DNA of 64,000 nt from Nostoc linckia NIES-25 (lineage in GTDB: Bacteria > Cyanobacteriota > Cyanobacteriia > Cyanobacteriales > Nostocaceae): positions 1,883,917 to 1,947,916 of the forward strand of contig NZ_AP018222.1 in NCBI RefSeq assembly GCF_002368035.1, given 5' to 3'. The position numbers and the translations under genes are program-made. The notes beneath the pieces are model-generated. The model was not told the DNA's origin, did no database searches, and was given only the letters and a program-made list of their open reading frames with translations. Numbering within the stretch: position 1 is the first letter of the stretch; each line of letters starts with the position of its first letter. Shown in pieces: positions 17,448 to 27,113 of this stretch.

Positions 17448-19051
17448 CGGTTTTTATTTTCGCCGTAAAACATAGGTTGATGTCTAACATTTCTTTTTTC
17501 AGATTATCCTATTAAAGAATGTAAGATTTTATGATATCTAAAATCTGTAACTTAATTAACTAAGGCCTTTTGTACTATATCCAACTATGTTAAAAATTCA
17601 AAAATCAGGAAAATTTAAAAATCAAAACAATATTTCCCAAATCAGTATACCAATCATCGTAGACTCGCGATCGATTCTGAGTTGAGAATGGCAGTTGCCA
17701 TCGCTCTGTTGACTAAACCAACAGACTGCCTCATAAGGGATGCTAATTTCTGACACTATCAGCAAAAGCAAGCTTTATTTAGCATATCTTCAAGAGGCTA
17801 GCTGCGATCGCTGGGCAAAATTCTAACTGTCTCTAGTTCATCACCTGTAAAGTCAACTAGGTTAAAAATATTAATTTTCATGAATGTACGCTTGACATTC
17901 ATTATCTTAATTCCCTTATCCTCCATTAGGAGTATACTAATCACAGTTGCAGGTGTTTCGTGAGACTCAATTCAGCTTGTTGTATCCTGAATCTGGTTAG
18001 TTAGTAAGTATTGCGACTAATTTGCTAGCTGATGACTAATACCTCAAAAACAATTAGTAATTAACAAACTGAAAAATCTTGAAATGAAGACAGCAAACAA
18101 GGTCGGTATAAAGTAAAATAAAATACTTTATAGAGCTTAAAACAATTCTAAATGAGTGAGTTAACAACCGTCGTCAGTCATTAGTGAGAGTTGCACGCCA
18201 TTATTTTGTACTATAGGCTTGAGCAGTTTTACCCATCAGTTTGCTCGGAGGAAGTAAATAAAGAAGTACTAGCTGTACTTAATTTGTAAATTTTAAGGAA
18301 TCTTAACCTCCTGGAATTATTGGGAGTATTGGCTATTAGAGTTCTTGCAGAAGTCGGGAAAACGGGAACGGGAAAGGGGGAAAGGTTTGGTATTTTACCT
18401 TTAACATGAGTCCCTTTTCCCTTTGACCACAAGAGTGCAAAAAGCACTTTTGCACTCTTGGCTATTGATTGTTGATTGGCGCGTGCTAAGTGGTGAGTCT
18501 GGAATTTTCGCCCCTGCCCCCTGCACATTTGCTCCTGCGATCCCATCCCCCTATCTCCCCAGCCCTCATTCGTGGCTTTGTACAAGATAATAGTAAATAA
18601 CTAAGGTATCGTAGAAACTAAAAGCTGATTTTTGGACAAAAGCGAGCAATTTAGTATTCGTATCAATATTTCATCCTTTTTGTGCAACTCACCATATATC
18701 TCCGGCTAGATTTGTACTCTATCTAAATATAAAAAAATAGGATATTTATTATTTCTATCGGTGGATGCAGAGTTGTCAAAAGATCATCTATCTTTGGTTT
18801 GGGAAAATAAAATATAGGTAAGAATTAGGCGCTCAAGATGAAGCAGTGCGTCAAGAAGGTTTATTGACTTGTTAGCTCTTAGCGTTGCCGCAGCGTACCA
18901 GCTGCCGTTCAAAAGTCATAATTGAGAATGAATCTAAAAATTATTGATTCATTAAGCGTTTTTGTGATTCTTGAACTATTTTGACTCCTAAAATTCTTAA
19001 CAGAAAAAGTAATTACAAAAGGTAATACTTTTAAAGATGCAAACAGCGTAA
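17448..19051. other. 1.6-kb spacer without recognised genes
   Basis: A+T-rich DNA with no convincing coding frame. It contains a MITE-C-like repeat at 18340-18470 and scattered HIP1 sites. The region upstream of the kinase operon (17448 onward) presumably holds its promoter, but no box is clear. Confidence 0.6.
18340..18470. mobile_element. MITE-C-like repeat, copy 1
   Basis: Starts AGTTCTTGCAGAAGTCGGGA and ends GCACTTTTGCACTCTTG, with an internal purine-to-pyrimidine inverted stretch and the hairpin AAGAGTGCAAAA / GCACTTTTGCACTCTT. The ends match repeats at 53424-53550 and 60141-60260, whose interiors differ. Confidence 0.5.
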
Positions 19052-19112
19052 TACCAATTTAATATGAAGCTGCATATAATAAGGAGAAGCCAACTTCTAA
19101 GTTTAAATAGCC

Positions 19113-19622
19113 ATGAGCCGCCCGTTTAAAATTGAAATTGCAGAGAGCGAAGAGGAACTAAAAAAACGCCTACAAACAGCCAACTTGGGAAACCAGAAAG
19201 AAAAACTTATTATGTTGTGGTGGCTCAAAAGCGGACAAGTAAACAAACAGCAAGAAATCGGAGAACGTTTGGCAAGAGATAGTTCAACGGTCACGAGATG
19301 GTTGCAGAAGTACAGAACTGATGGGCTGTCAGGCTTATTAGAAATCAAGAAAGCACCAGGAGCAAAACGGAAAATCGATGATGCTGCGATCGCAGCACTT
19401 GAGGAGGAGTTAAAAGCAGGAAAAGGCTTTAGTAGCTATGGTGCAATAGTTGAGTGGTTAAAAAAAGAACATGGACAAGATATAGAGTATGCAACGGTTT
19501 ATGCCTGGGTTCGATATCGATTAGGGGCAAAACTAAAAGTGCCTCGCCCTCAAAGCAATAACCAAGACGAGAAATTGGTATCTGAATTTAAAAAAAACTC
19601 GGAATCATTCTTAATTGTCTAG
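19113..19622 (+). CDS. IS630 transposase, N-terminal part (helix-turn-helix)
   Basis: A 169-residue DNA-binding half of the transposase. It contains a Helix-turn-helix_29-like region, RLARDSSTVTRWLQKYRTDG, and a second winged-helix region around KGFSSYGAIVEWLKKE. The frame closes at TAG 19620. An eight-A run at 19590-19597 gives A AAA AAC in the reading frame (19592-19598), a classical -1 slippery heptamer that would join this product to the DDE half. The IS630 family includes members expressed by frameshifting. Confidence 0.85.
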   Translation: MSRPFKIEIAESEEELKKRLQTANLGNQKEKLIMLWWLKSGQVNKQQEIGERLARDSSTVTRWLQKYRTDGLSGLLEIKKAPGAKRKIDDAAIAALEEELKAGKGFSSYGAIVEWLKKEHGQDIEYATVYAWVRYRLGAKLKVPRPQSNNQDEKLVSEFKKNSESFLIV

Positions 19623-19705
19623 AAAAACATCTAGCACCTGGCAAATGTGTTCGCTACCTGTGCCAGGATGAAACTAGGGTTGGACTCAAAACTCTTACAG
19701 GAAAA

Positions 19706-20173
19706 GTGATTACAGCTTCTGGAGTCAAGCCCACTGTTAAGGTGATATGGCCAAGAGATAACTTTTGGATTTATGGTGCAATTGAACCATTGACTGGAGA
19801 TCATTTCCTTTATGAATATCCAAAACTAGATGGCGAGTGTTTTCAACAGTTTTTGGATTGGCTATCTGTGCAATTAGGCTCGGATTATGCAATTTTACAG
19901 ATTGACCAAGCACCAGCTCATACAAGTTCAGCGATTACCTGGCCAGAGAATATTATTCCTCTATTTCAACCACCATCGGCTCCTGAACTCAATCCTATCG
20001 AAAGGCTTTGGCAAGCTCTCAAGAAACCTCTCAAAAATCAACTTTTCTCTTCTTTACAAGCTTTACGCGAACGCATCCAAGAGATATTCGACCAACTTAC
20101 ATTTGAGCAAGTAATTTCTGTCTCTTCTTATAACTTTATCCTAGAAGCTCTTTTCTATGCAGCTTCACATTAA
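19706..20173 (+). CDS. IS630 transposase, C-terminal DDE part
   Basis: The catalytic half, 155 residues from a GTG at 19706. The open frame extends upstream to the A-run, and the first catalytic aspartate is coded there (YLCQDETRVGLK). The second aspartate is in LQIDQAPAHTS and the glutamate in PELNPIERLWQALKKPL. Translation most likely enters by -1 frameshifting from the preceding frame, not from its own start, because the first Asp would otherwise be missing. Confidence 0.85.
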   Translation: MITASGVKPTVKVIWPRDNFWIYGAIEPLTGDHFLYEYPKLDGECFQQFLDWLSVQLGSDYAILQIDQAPAHTSSAITWPENIIPLFQPPSAPELNPIERLWQALKKPLKNQLFSSLQALRERIQEIFDQLTFEQVISVSSYNFILEALFYAASH

Positions 20174-20197
20174 ATTGGTATAACAGTGAGTGTAGCG

Positions 20198-20923
20198 ATG
20201 AGTGAAATTAGCATTATCTTAATTGAAGATCACGATTTAACGCGAATGGGACTACGGGCTGCATTACAGTCTCACAGTGCATTAAAAGTGATTGGCGAAG
20301 CTGCAAACGCTACTCAGGGATTAAAACTTTTGGAAACAGCAAAGCCAGATGTAGCTGTTGTAGATATTGGCTTGCCTGATATGGATGGCATTGAGCTTAC
20401 CCGTAAATTCAGACGCTACCAAGCTGAAACTGGGGGGCAACCCGCAACCAAAATTCTCATCCTCACAATGGATCATACAGAGGATGCTGTACTTGCGGCT
20501 TTTGCGGCAGGAGCAGATTCTTATTACATGAAAGAAACAAGTATCAGTAAATTAACTGAGGCTATACAAGCGACTTATGGCGGTAACTCTTGGATCGATC
20601 CCGCGATCGCCAATGTGGTATTACGGAAGATGCGCCAAGGAATTCCCGGAGAAAGCCAAACCTCTGACAAACCAAAAACTGTAAAAATCGAAGCCCTAGC
20701 CACAGAATACGAGCAAGTTTTGGAAACATACCCCTTGACTCAACGAGAATTAGAAATTTTGGAGTTAATTGTCGCTGGGTGTAGCAACGGGCAAATTGCC
20801 GAAAAACTCTACATTACAGTTGGCACTGTCAAGACCCACGTTCGGAATATTCTCAATAAACTCTGCGCTGATGACCGTACCCAAGCTGCTGTTAGGGCTT
20901 TGCGTTCTGGGTTGGTAGCGTGA
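20198..20923 (+). CDS. NarL/FixJ-type response regulator with LuxR DNA-binding domain
   Basis: A 241-residue two-domain regulator. The receiver (1-125) has ILIEDHDLTR and D56 in VAVVDIGLPDMDG, a T in LTMDH and K in YYMKET. The C-terminal LuxR helix-turn-helix is LTQRELEILELIVAGCSNGQ followed by IAEKLYITVGTVKTHVRNIL. The ATG at 20198 is preferred over the in-frame GTG at 20186, since the family begins just before the receiver. The IS630 element ends only about 17 bp upstream, so the original promoter and ribosome-binding site have probably been displaced. No Shine-Dalgarno is visible. Confidence 0.92.
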   Translation: MSEISIILIEDHDLTRMGLRAALQSHSALKVIGEAANATQGLKLLETAKPDVAVVDIGLPDMDGIELTRKFRRYQAETGGQPATKILILTMDHTEDAVLAAFAAGADSYYMKETSISKLTEAIQATYGGNSWIDPAIANVVLRKMRQGIPGESQTSDKPKTVKIEALATEYEQVLETYPLTQRELEILELIVAGCSNGQIAEKLYITVGTVKTHVRNILNKLCADDRTQAAVRALRSGLVA

Positions 20924-20973
20924 GGGGATTGGGGAGCAGGGGAGATGGGGAGATGAGCACGCTCTTGAGGCAG

Positions 20974-21050
20974 GGGAAAAGGTTAAAGGGAAAAGGGAAA
21001 AGGAATAAATTTAATCTTTCTCCTTTTCCCCTTACCCCTTTCCCTTTCCC
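20974..21050. repeat. G/A-rich to T/C-rich dispersed repeat, copy 2
   Basis: GGGGAAAAGGTTAAAGGGAA, then GGAATAAATTTAATC, then CTCCTTTTCCCC. This is the reverse orientation of the copies at 1905-2007 and 54599-54690. It separates two convergent genes and may act as a hairpin at transcript ends. Confidence 0.65.
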
Positions 21051-21072
21051 CATGCCCTATACCCCATACCCT

Positions 21073-22437
21073 TCATCCCAACCTTTCTTGTAAACATTGG
21101 GCAATACGTAGTGCTGCACCTGGTTTTCCCATGCGCCGCAGACCATTTTCGGCAATTATTTGCAAATTATCGGGATCTTTGAATAAAGACTGTACTATTT
21201 TTGCAACTTCCGCTGGCTGCTCAACTAAAATCAAAGATGAGCCTAAAAGCCGACTTTGGGCTTGAGCAAAGCCAGGGTTATATTGAGGCCCTTTACCGGG
21301 AATAGCGATCGCAGGTTTGCCTAAACCGATAAACTGTTCTGTAGCTGTACCTGCCATCGCGATCGCCACATCTCCTAAATGCAAACAGTCATTATAAGCT
21401 TGTTGTGTTAACAGTAAATATGCATTTCTTTGCTTAAATGTCAAGATATTTGGGTCTGAAATTTGGATAGGAGATTCTGATGCAGTTCGCCAGCCTTGGG
21501 ATTGTACGGTTTGAGATAAGATATTGCAATCTAGACCGGGAGCGATCGCACCTAAAAACACCACCGTGCCGGAAGTGTGGAAAATGGAATTTCGCTGTTG
21601 AAAACTAGTTAGCAATGCAGACACAGCGATGGCGATGGTTTCCCAGTTATTGTAGGCTTCTGGGGGACGGGAACCAGGCAAAAGAGTCACTACAAAAGGC
21701 CGAACCGTCTCCTGCTGGTGGCTAGCTAGACTATAAAATTGTGCGGATGAGAAGGTTGGTTCTAGGCCATCCATCATCGGATTACCCAAATTAAAAGCTG
21801 GAATCGGCCATTGTTTTAATATTTCCGTCGTCAGCGCATCTCTGAGGAACACCGCCTTACAACGGCGACGACTCATCAACCAACGTTCCCAAGGATGATA
21901 AACTGAACCAGAAAAGTTTTCCCAACTTATACCTTTGGATTTTTTTGGTAACAATCCAACTTCATCTCGCACATGATATTCCGATTTTGCCGTAGCAACA
22001 AAAGCATAATTAGCACCACTCAAAGCTGCAAATAACAGCGGCACAATATCTCCCACAGCTAAAATTGCTCTCTTGTTACCTAATTTTTTTTGGGAACTTA
22101 CCCAGTGGCGAATGGCTTTAATTTGGCTGAGGGTAAGTTGCAATAAACCACCGCGTACATCCCGCGCCAATTGGCGCCCATCCATATAAATAAATCCACC
22201 AGAAGGCATATTGCGTACTGAACCAATGACAGGAATATTCAGTTGTTGGTAAGCACGTCCTTCACCCACCAAAGGCAAAGCAAATATCTCTGGTGGGTTT
22301 AATTGTTGCTGAAGTTCTTGCAAAATCCGAACTGCAATTATATCTTCCCCATGTCCGTTACTTAATACAAGTAACCGCAAAGGAGAATTTGCAGCTTGGG
22401 AATTAGAGGCTTGGGATAAGCGAGATGCATTACTCAT
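21073..22437 (-). CDS. Lipid-A-disaccharide synthase-related glycosyltransferase
   Basis: A 454-residue protein of the LpxB-related family found in cyanobacteria. Its N-terminus LRLLVLSNGHGEDIIAVRIL resembles the first Rossmann half of LpxB. Further family marks are FALPLVGEGRAYQ, MPSGGFIYMDGRQLARD, NLGNPMMDGLEP, LLPGSRPPEAYNN and the donor-site-like MAGTATEQFIGLGKPAIAIP. It is probably a GT-B fold enzyme at the cytoplasmic face of the membrane. Since most cyanobacteria make atypical lipid A, the acceptor is unknown. The first 18 residues are low-complexity, so a later start is possible. Confidence 0.85.
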   Translation of the reverse strand: MSNASRLSQASNSQAANSPLRLLVLSNGHGEDIIAVRILQELQQQLNPPEIFALPLVGEGRAYQQLNIPVIGSVRNMPSGGFIYMDGRQLARDVRGGLLQLTLSQIKAIRHWVSSQKKLGNKRAILAVGDIVPLLFAALSGANYAFVATAKSEYHVRDEVGLLPKKSKGISWENFSGSVYHPWERWLMSRRRCKAVFLRDALTTEILKQWPIPAFNLGNPMMDGLEPTFSSAQFYSLASHQQETVRPFVVTLLPGSRPPEAYNNWETIAIAVSALLTSFQQRNSIFHTSGTVVFLGAIAPGLDCNILSQTVQSQGWRTASESPIQISDPNILTFKQRNAYLLLTQQAYNDCLHLGDVAIAMAGTATEQFIGLGKPAIAIPGKGPQYNPGFAQAQSRLLGSSLILVEQPAEVAKIVQSLFKDPDNLQIIAENGLRRMGKPGAALRIAQCLQERLG

Positions 22438-22604
22438 AGAATTTTATATGTAGAAGGCAGGGGACAGGGGGCAAGAGGGAAAAGCCAGTTTTTATTGGGG
22501 TTTTAAACTTTTGTGTTTTTCTTAAATACTACCAACAAATAAATTATCCAAAAAAAAACAACAAATAGAGCTTATTTAACAATAAGAATCATTGTAAAAG
22601 AGGT

Positions 22605-22633
22605 AAAGGCGTACTAGATGGTAACGCCTTTTT
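22605..22633 (+). terminator. Plus-strand intrinsic terminator
   Basis: Stem AAAGGCGT / ACGCCTTT with an 11-base loop and a T-run. No plus-strand gene precedes it, as the gene to the left is on the minus strand, so it implies a short unidentified plus-strand transcript in 22440-22633. The rest of the 22438-23077 spacer holds the palindrome at 22748 and the Omp85 gene promoter region. Confidence 0.65.
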
Positions 22634-22747
22634 CAGCATATTTTCAACTTAGACTAAAAAGTATTTCTAAATTAAAAACATTCAACCTTTTTCAATCATC
22701 TCCTCTAGTGCTGATACAGCGTATTTCAGGTAAATGAAGTACATGGC

Positions 22748-22773
22748 TAGGGGCACAATATATTGTGCCCCTA
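22748..22773. repeat. 26-bp perfect palindrome TAGGGGCACAATA
   Basis: TAGGGGCACAATA followed by its exact reverse complement. Member of the GTAGGGGC...GCCCCTAC repeat family (see 5927 and 35716). Confidence 0.85.
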
Positions 22774-23077
22774 CAATTATCAGTACCTTACAAAGTAGCA
22801 ATCTGCTTTAATATCCTAGACAACACAGCAAAGCTGCTGTGAAACAAAAAATCAAAATTAACTGTCTATGTGGGTAAGAGGATCGATAGGGAATTTAGCA
22901 AAGTAGTTGGAAGTTAGTATTATCCTGACTTCTTTACTTTCCTTTAGCTAACGCTAAATTCCCTAAGTATATATTGTTTGAAATTTCTAAAATAGTCTTT
23001 TAGCCAAGACTTTTAATCAAAATCCGAAATCTAAAATTCAAAATTGGTATAAATCTTAGTTAATTAAGTTAAATATT

Positions 23078-25171
23078 ATGAAAATTTCTACCACCGCAAT
23101 TTTTACTTTAGCGACTTTGGCTGCTGGCAATGTTACTGGGCAAGCGACGGCTGCATCAGCAAAAACCGTTACACCAACTGCAAAACCCGATAACTTGGTA
23201 GTGCCGATAATTGAAGAAACTCCCGCACGGGTAGAAACAATTGCTTCTCCAGAAACTATAGTTGCACAACAATTTTCCCAAAATCCCCTGCCTATTCCAA
23301 CAACTGCAAACAAAAATTCCCCAGTCATCTTAAAACCAGCAGCCACAATTATACAAAACCAAAAAGACAAGGTTAATCCCTCCGCAACGCCACTTCCGAT
23401 CCCCTTATCTCCTTCTCCCCAAAAGCCTGATACTAATAACGATTTAGTAGTCACAGCGACAAATCTACAGATAGTGGGAGCTAATCAAGAATTGCAGGAA
23501 ATCGTTCGCAAAGTGATTAAAACTCAGGCTGGTGGAGAAACTAGTCAAAGCCAGTTACAAAAAGATGTTGCAGCAATTTTAGATACAGGTTTATTTAGCA
23601 ATGCCACTGTAAATAGCCAAAGTACATCTGCTGGATTAAATGTAGTTTATCAGGTGCAACCGGTAATAGTGCGATCGCTGCAATTATCTGGTGCAAAAGT
23701 CCTGACTTACCAAGTAGCACAAGAACGTTTGCAATCTCAAATTGGCACCGCCATCAGTCCGGCTGGACTCCAGCAAGCAGTGGCACAAATTAACAAGTGG
23801 TACGCTGACAATGGTTATAACTTGGCACGGGTGCTATCAATTAAACCCAGTCCTCAAGGAATTTTGACTGTGAATGTTGCTGAGGGCTTGGTGGGTGATA
23901 TTAAATTTCGCTTTGTTGGTGAGGACGGCAAAACCGTAGATAGTAAAGGTAATCCCGTAGGAGGACGCACCAAACCAGATTTTCTCCAACAGCAACTCAA
24001 ACTCAAACCAGGTCAAATTTTCCAAGAAAATGTAGTTAAACAAGACATACAACAGCTATATGCCACAGGCTTATTTCAAAGTGTAAATGTTGCTTTAGAA
24101 GGAGATGCGACAAAAGTTGATGTCGTTTATCAACTTAAAGAAACTGGGGCGCGTGGCGTTAACTTGGGTGGTAGTTACAACGCCGAGCAAGGATTAATAG
24201 GTACAATCAGCTATCAAGACCGGAATGTGGGCGGTACTAACGATACTTTAGCGTTGAATGTTGGGGTAAGTAGCCGGGACTTGCAGTTTAATACCAAATT
24301 TATCAGTCCCTACCGAATAACTAACCCCGATCGCTTGGGTTACACTGTGAATGTTTTCCGCAATCGGGAAGTTTCTGAAACCTTTGACGATGAAATTCGG
24401 TTAGCTAACGGCGATAAAGTCCAAGAAGGTCACATTGGTGGCGGTATCGCTTTACAGCAACCAATCGACGGCTGGAATACCTCATTAGGACTTAACTACA
24501 ACCGGACTAGTATCCGCGATCGCCAAGGTAATATTACCCCAAAAGACGCTCAGGGCAATCCTTTATCTTTCAGCGGTACTGGTGTAGATGACCTCACCAC
24601 CGTATCCTTCACCGCCACCAAAGACCAACGAGATAATCCCCTTAATCCCACTAAAGGTTCCGTGTTGAGTCTGAGTACAGAACAATCTGTGCCCATTGGT
24701 CAAGGTAATATTTCCCTCAATCGCCTCAAAGCCAATTACAGCCAATATTTACCAGTTCAATTATTTAACAGCAAACAGCCACAAGTATTTGCAGTTAATC
24801 TTCAAGCTGGTACCGTCATTGGTGATTTACCGCCCTACGAAAGCTTTAACTTGGGCGGTTCCAACTCAGTGCGCGGTTACGACTCTGGAGAAGTTGGGAG
24901 TGGTCGCAGTTATGTCTTAGCTTCTGCGGAATATCGCTTCCCAGTTTTACCAATCGTCGGCGGTGTCTTGTTTGCCGACTTCGGTTCTGACTTGGGTTCT
25001 GGTAATACTGTATTGGGAAATCCGGCGGGTGTGCGAGACAAACCGGGGATTGGTTTTGGTTATGGCGCTGGAGTGCGAATCGATTCACCCTTGGGCTTAA
25101 TTCGCGCTGATTATGGCTTTAACGACCAGGGAGAAAGCCAGTTACATTTAGGTATAGGACAGCGGTTTTAA
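23078..25171 (+). CDS. Omp85/BamA-TamA family outer-membrane protein
   Basis: A 697-residue outer-membrane protein for insertion of beta-barrel proteins. Residues 1-27 form a signal peptide (MKISTTAIFTLATLAAG). Residues about 28-125 are a Pro/Thr-rich periplasmic linker. POTRA domains follow at about 125-360 (LQKDVAAILDTGLFSNATV, VQPVIVRSLQLSGAKVL, VKQDIQQLYATGLFQSVNV). The C-terminal D15 barrel begins near GVNLGGSYNAEQGLIG and includes NPTKGSVLSLSTEQSV, ESFNLGGSNSVRGYDSGEVG and the closing HLGIGQRF. Phe at the end is the usual barrel-insertion signal. Cyanobacterial Omp85 proteins characteristically have three POTRA domains. It could be a paralogue rather than the essential copy. Confidence 0.9.
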   Translation: MKISTTAIFTLATLAAGNVTGQATAASAKTVTPTAKPDNLVVPIIEETPARVETIASPETIVAQQFSQNPLPIPTTANKNSPVILKPAATIIQNQKDKVNPSATPLPIPLSPSPQKPDTNNDLVVTATNLQIVGANQELQEIVRKVIKTQAGGETSQSQLQKDVAAILDTGLFSNATVNSQSTSAGLNVVYQVQPVIVRSLQLSGAKVLTYQVAQERLQSQIGTAISPAGLQQAVAQINKWYADNGYNLARVLSIKPSPQGILTVNVAEGLVGDIKFRFVGEDGKTVDSKGNPVGGRTKPDFLQQQLKLKPGQIFQENVVKQDIQQLYATGLFQSVNVALEGDATKVDVVYQLKETGARGVNLGGSYNAEQGLIGTISYQDRNVGGTNDTLALNVGVSSRDLQFNTKFISPYRITNPDRLGYTVNVFRNREVSETFDDEIRLANGDKVQEGHIGGGIALQQPIDGWNTSLGLNYNRTSIRDRQGNITPKDAQGNPLSFSGTGVDDLTTVSFTATKDQRDNPLNPTKGSVLSLSTEQSVPIGQGNISLNRLKANYSQYLPVQLFNSKQPQVFAVNLQAGTVIGDLPPYESFNLGGSNSVRGYDSGEVGSGRSYVLASAEYRFPVLPIVGGVLFADFGSDLGSGNTVLGNPAGVRDKPGIGFGYGAGVRIDSPLGLIRADYGFNDQGESQLHLGIGQRF

Positions 25172-25434
25172 GAAAGAAGAATTCAGAATTAGTAATTGGC
25201 TTGAGTATGTTCCCTACTTCAGGATTTGTTGACTCTCGCGTTATCATCTGAAAAAGGTAAAACTGTTGCGATCGCTGGGGAGGTTTTCCCACTGAGGGAA
25301 TTTCAAAAACTAAATCATCCCATAGATAGCCAAGTAAAAACCTTACAATCTCAAAAATATGGGAAAATTTTTGAGCAATCCCTCAAGATTCAAGACTCGC
25401 TAGTTATCTGCTCACTCAAGAATCAGGACTCTCT

Positions 25435-27060
25435 ATGTTAGCAGGCACAATTTTACAGGATGGAAAATATACCCTTATCCAAGAAATAGGGCGTGGCGGC
25501 TTTGGCATTACGTACAAAGCTAAGCATCACTACTTGGGTCAGGAGGTGGTGATGAAAACCATCAATGAACGGCTGCGACAACATCCTGATTTTGCCAAGT
25601 TCGAGCGCCAATTCCAAGATGAAGCCAGACGATTAGCTACTTGTATCCACCCAAATATAGTCCGAGTCAGCGATTTTTTTGTGGAAGCTGGACTGCCTTA
25701 CATGGTCATGGAATACATTCCTGGGGAAACTTTGGGCGACGCATTTGTATTACCAGGAATACCTTTGCCGGAAGCGACAGCAATTCATTATATCCAGCAA
25801 ATTGGCGCAGCTTTGCAGGTAGTACACAGTAACGGTTTGCTGCATCGGGATATTAAACCAGATAATATCATCTTGCGCCAAGGAACCCAGGAAGTAGTGT
25901 TGATTGATTTTGGCATTGCCAGGGAATTTAATGGCGGAGTGAGACAGACTCATACGGGTTTAGTTTCTGAAGGTTATTCTCCCATTGAGCAGTACCTAAC
26001 CCAAGCACCGCGCACACCCGCCACGGATGTTTATGGTTTAGCAGCAACATTGTATGCACTGTTAACGGCTCAAGTTCCCATGCCAGCATTATTGCGCGAT
26101 CGCGAGCAAATGCCATCCCCCCGCGAACTGCAACCACATTTGAGTGCTGCTGTCAACCAAGCAATCATGCGCGGTATGGCTGTAGAGTCTCGTTTTCGTC
26201 CGGCGACTGTTGTCGAGTGGCTGCAATTGCTACCGGGGAGTGGGGTGAATCTCCGACCCCAAGTTTTACCCACTTCCGCGGTGCAAACTATTAATTTATC
26301 TGTTCAACCGCCAGAAACTCTCATTGGCAAAAATCGCAAAAAAGCGATGCCTGACGGCAAGGCTACCCCCAAGGCTAAGAAAACTTCCCACCCTCAAAAA
26401 CAGCAGTCATCTAAAATATTTCTTGGTATGGGTGTAGCTGTAATTGCTGCCACCACAGGATTTGCCATCACTAACATGTTACCCAAATCCCAGCCGCAGC
26501 CAACCACCAAACCACTTTTTCAACAGCCTACTCAAGAACCAGCCGCCAAAGTACCTAAAGGCAATACATCTTCCTCTGCACCCTCAGAGACTAACACCAC
26601 CTCAAAAACCGAATCTGCACCCGTATCTAATTTCAGGCAGCGTCGGCGCAGTCGTCCTTCTTCCCAGGAAGAATCTTCTGGTAGCAGTTCTACAACGGAA
26701 TCACAACGCAATAATTCCGAACAATCAACATCTTCGCCTTCGCCCACCGTTGCCCCCACACCGACGCTAGTGGAAAAACTACGGGCAATTCGTTCATCTC
26801 GCAAAACTTCCACACCAACATCACCAGATAATAACTCGCCAACCTCTAATCAAAATTCTGCTCCTCTTAAACCTGTAACTCCTGCAAATTCTGTAGTCGC
26901 ACCATCAGAACCACTGCCGCGAGAATTCAGACCCCCAGATCCTTCTGCTGTAGTAGTACCAACATTAGAAAAGCAAAATTCCCCGACTGAGAGTCAAACG
27001 CCAAAAGACGAGAAATTAGAAAAACAGACGCCAGATGAGAATAATGGAAATAAGCAATAG
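25435..27060 (+). CDS. Membrane-anchored Ser/Thr protein kinase (PknB-like)
   Basis: A 541-residue Hanks-type kinase. The N-terminal catalytic domain (about 11-270) has the P-loop IGRGGFGITYKA (18-29), VMKTI with the ATP-binding lysine K41, HRDIKPDN with catalytic D139, and the IDFGIAREF magnesium loop (157-165). A single membrane helix lies near 331-352 (IFLGMGVAVIAATTGFAI). After it comes a long Pro/Ser/Thr/Asn-rich tail of about 190 residues, likely outside the cytoplasm and without a recognised sensor domain. The gene follows the Omp85 gene by 263 bp on the same strand. Targets are unknown; such kinases are numerous in Nostocales. Confidence 0.94.
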   Translation: MLAGTILQDGKYTLIQEIGRGGFGITYKAKHHYLGQEVVMKTINERLRQHPDFAKFERQFQDEARRLATCIHPNIVRVSDFFVEAGLPYMVMEYIPGETLGDAFVLPGIPLPEATAIHYIQQIGAALQVVHSNGLLHRDIKPDNIILRQGTQEVVLIDFGIAREFNGGVRQTHTGLVSEGYSPIEQYLTQAPRTPATDVYGLAATLYALLTAQVPMPALLRDREQMPSPRELQPHLSAAVNQAIMRGMAVESRFRPATVVEWLQLLPGSGVNLRPQVLPTSAVQTINLSVQPPETLIGKNRKKAMPDGKATPKAKKTSHPQKQQSSKIFLGMGVAVIAATTGFAITNMLPKSQPQPTTKPLFQQPTQEPAAKVPKGNTSSSAPSETNTTSKTESAPVSNFRQRRRSRPSSQEESSGSSSTTESQRNNSEQSTSSPSPTVAPTPTLVEKLRAIRSSRKTSTPTSPDNNSPTSNQNSAPLKPVTPANSVVAPSEPLPREFRPPDPSAVVVPTLEKQNSPTESQTPKDEKLEKQTPDENNGNKQ

Positions 27061-27113
27061 GCTGGAACTTTAATTCAGTTAAAATATCCTTAAATTTCCA
27101 CACTTGAGGTGCT

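Larger units (their letters stand above)
19052..20180 (+). mobile_element. IS630-family insertion sequence, element a
   Basis: About 1.13 kb bounded by inverted ends CCAATTTAATATGAAGCTGC and, from the right, CCAATTTAATGTGAAGCTGC, each preceded by TA as expected for IS630 target duplication. It contains one transposase split over two frames. The near-identical ends suggest recent arrival. Confidence 0.88.

Noticed and set aside
18229..18585. A 118-residue minus-strand open frame
   Set aside because: It runs over MITE-C-like repeat DNA, has low-complexity composition and no recognisable domain.
25226..25441. A 71-residue open frame before the Ser/Thr kinase
   Set aside because: It has no family signature, no ribosome-binding site and overlaps the kinase start; probably leader DNA.
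26444..26813. Pro-rich and acidic open frames on both strands inside the Ser/Thr kinase gene
   Set aside because: They are shadow frames of the Pro/Ser-rich kinase tail.
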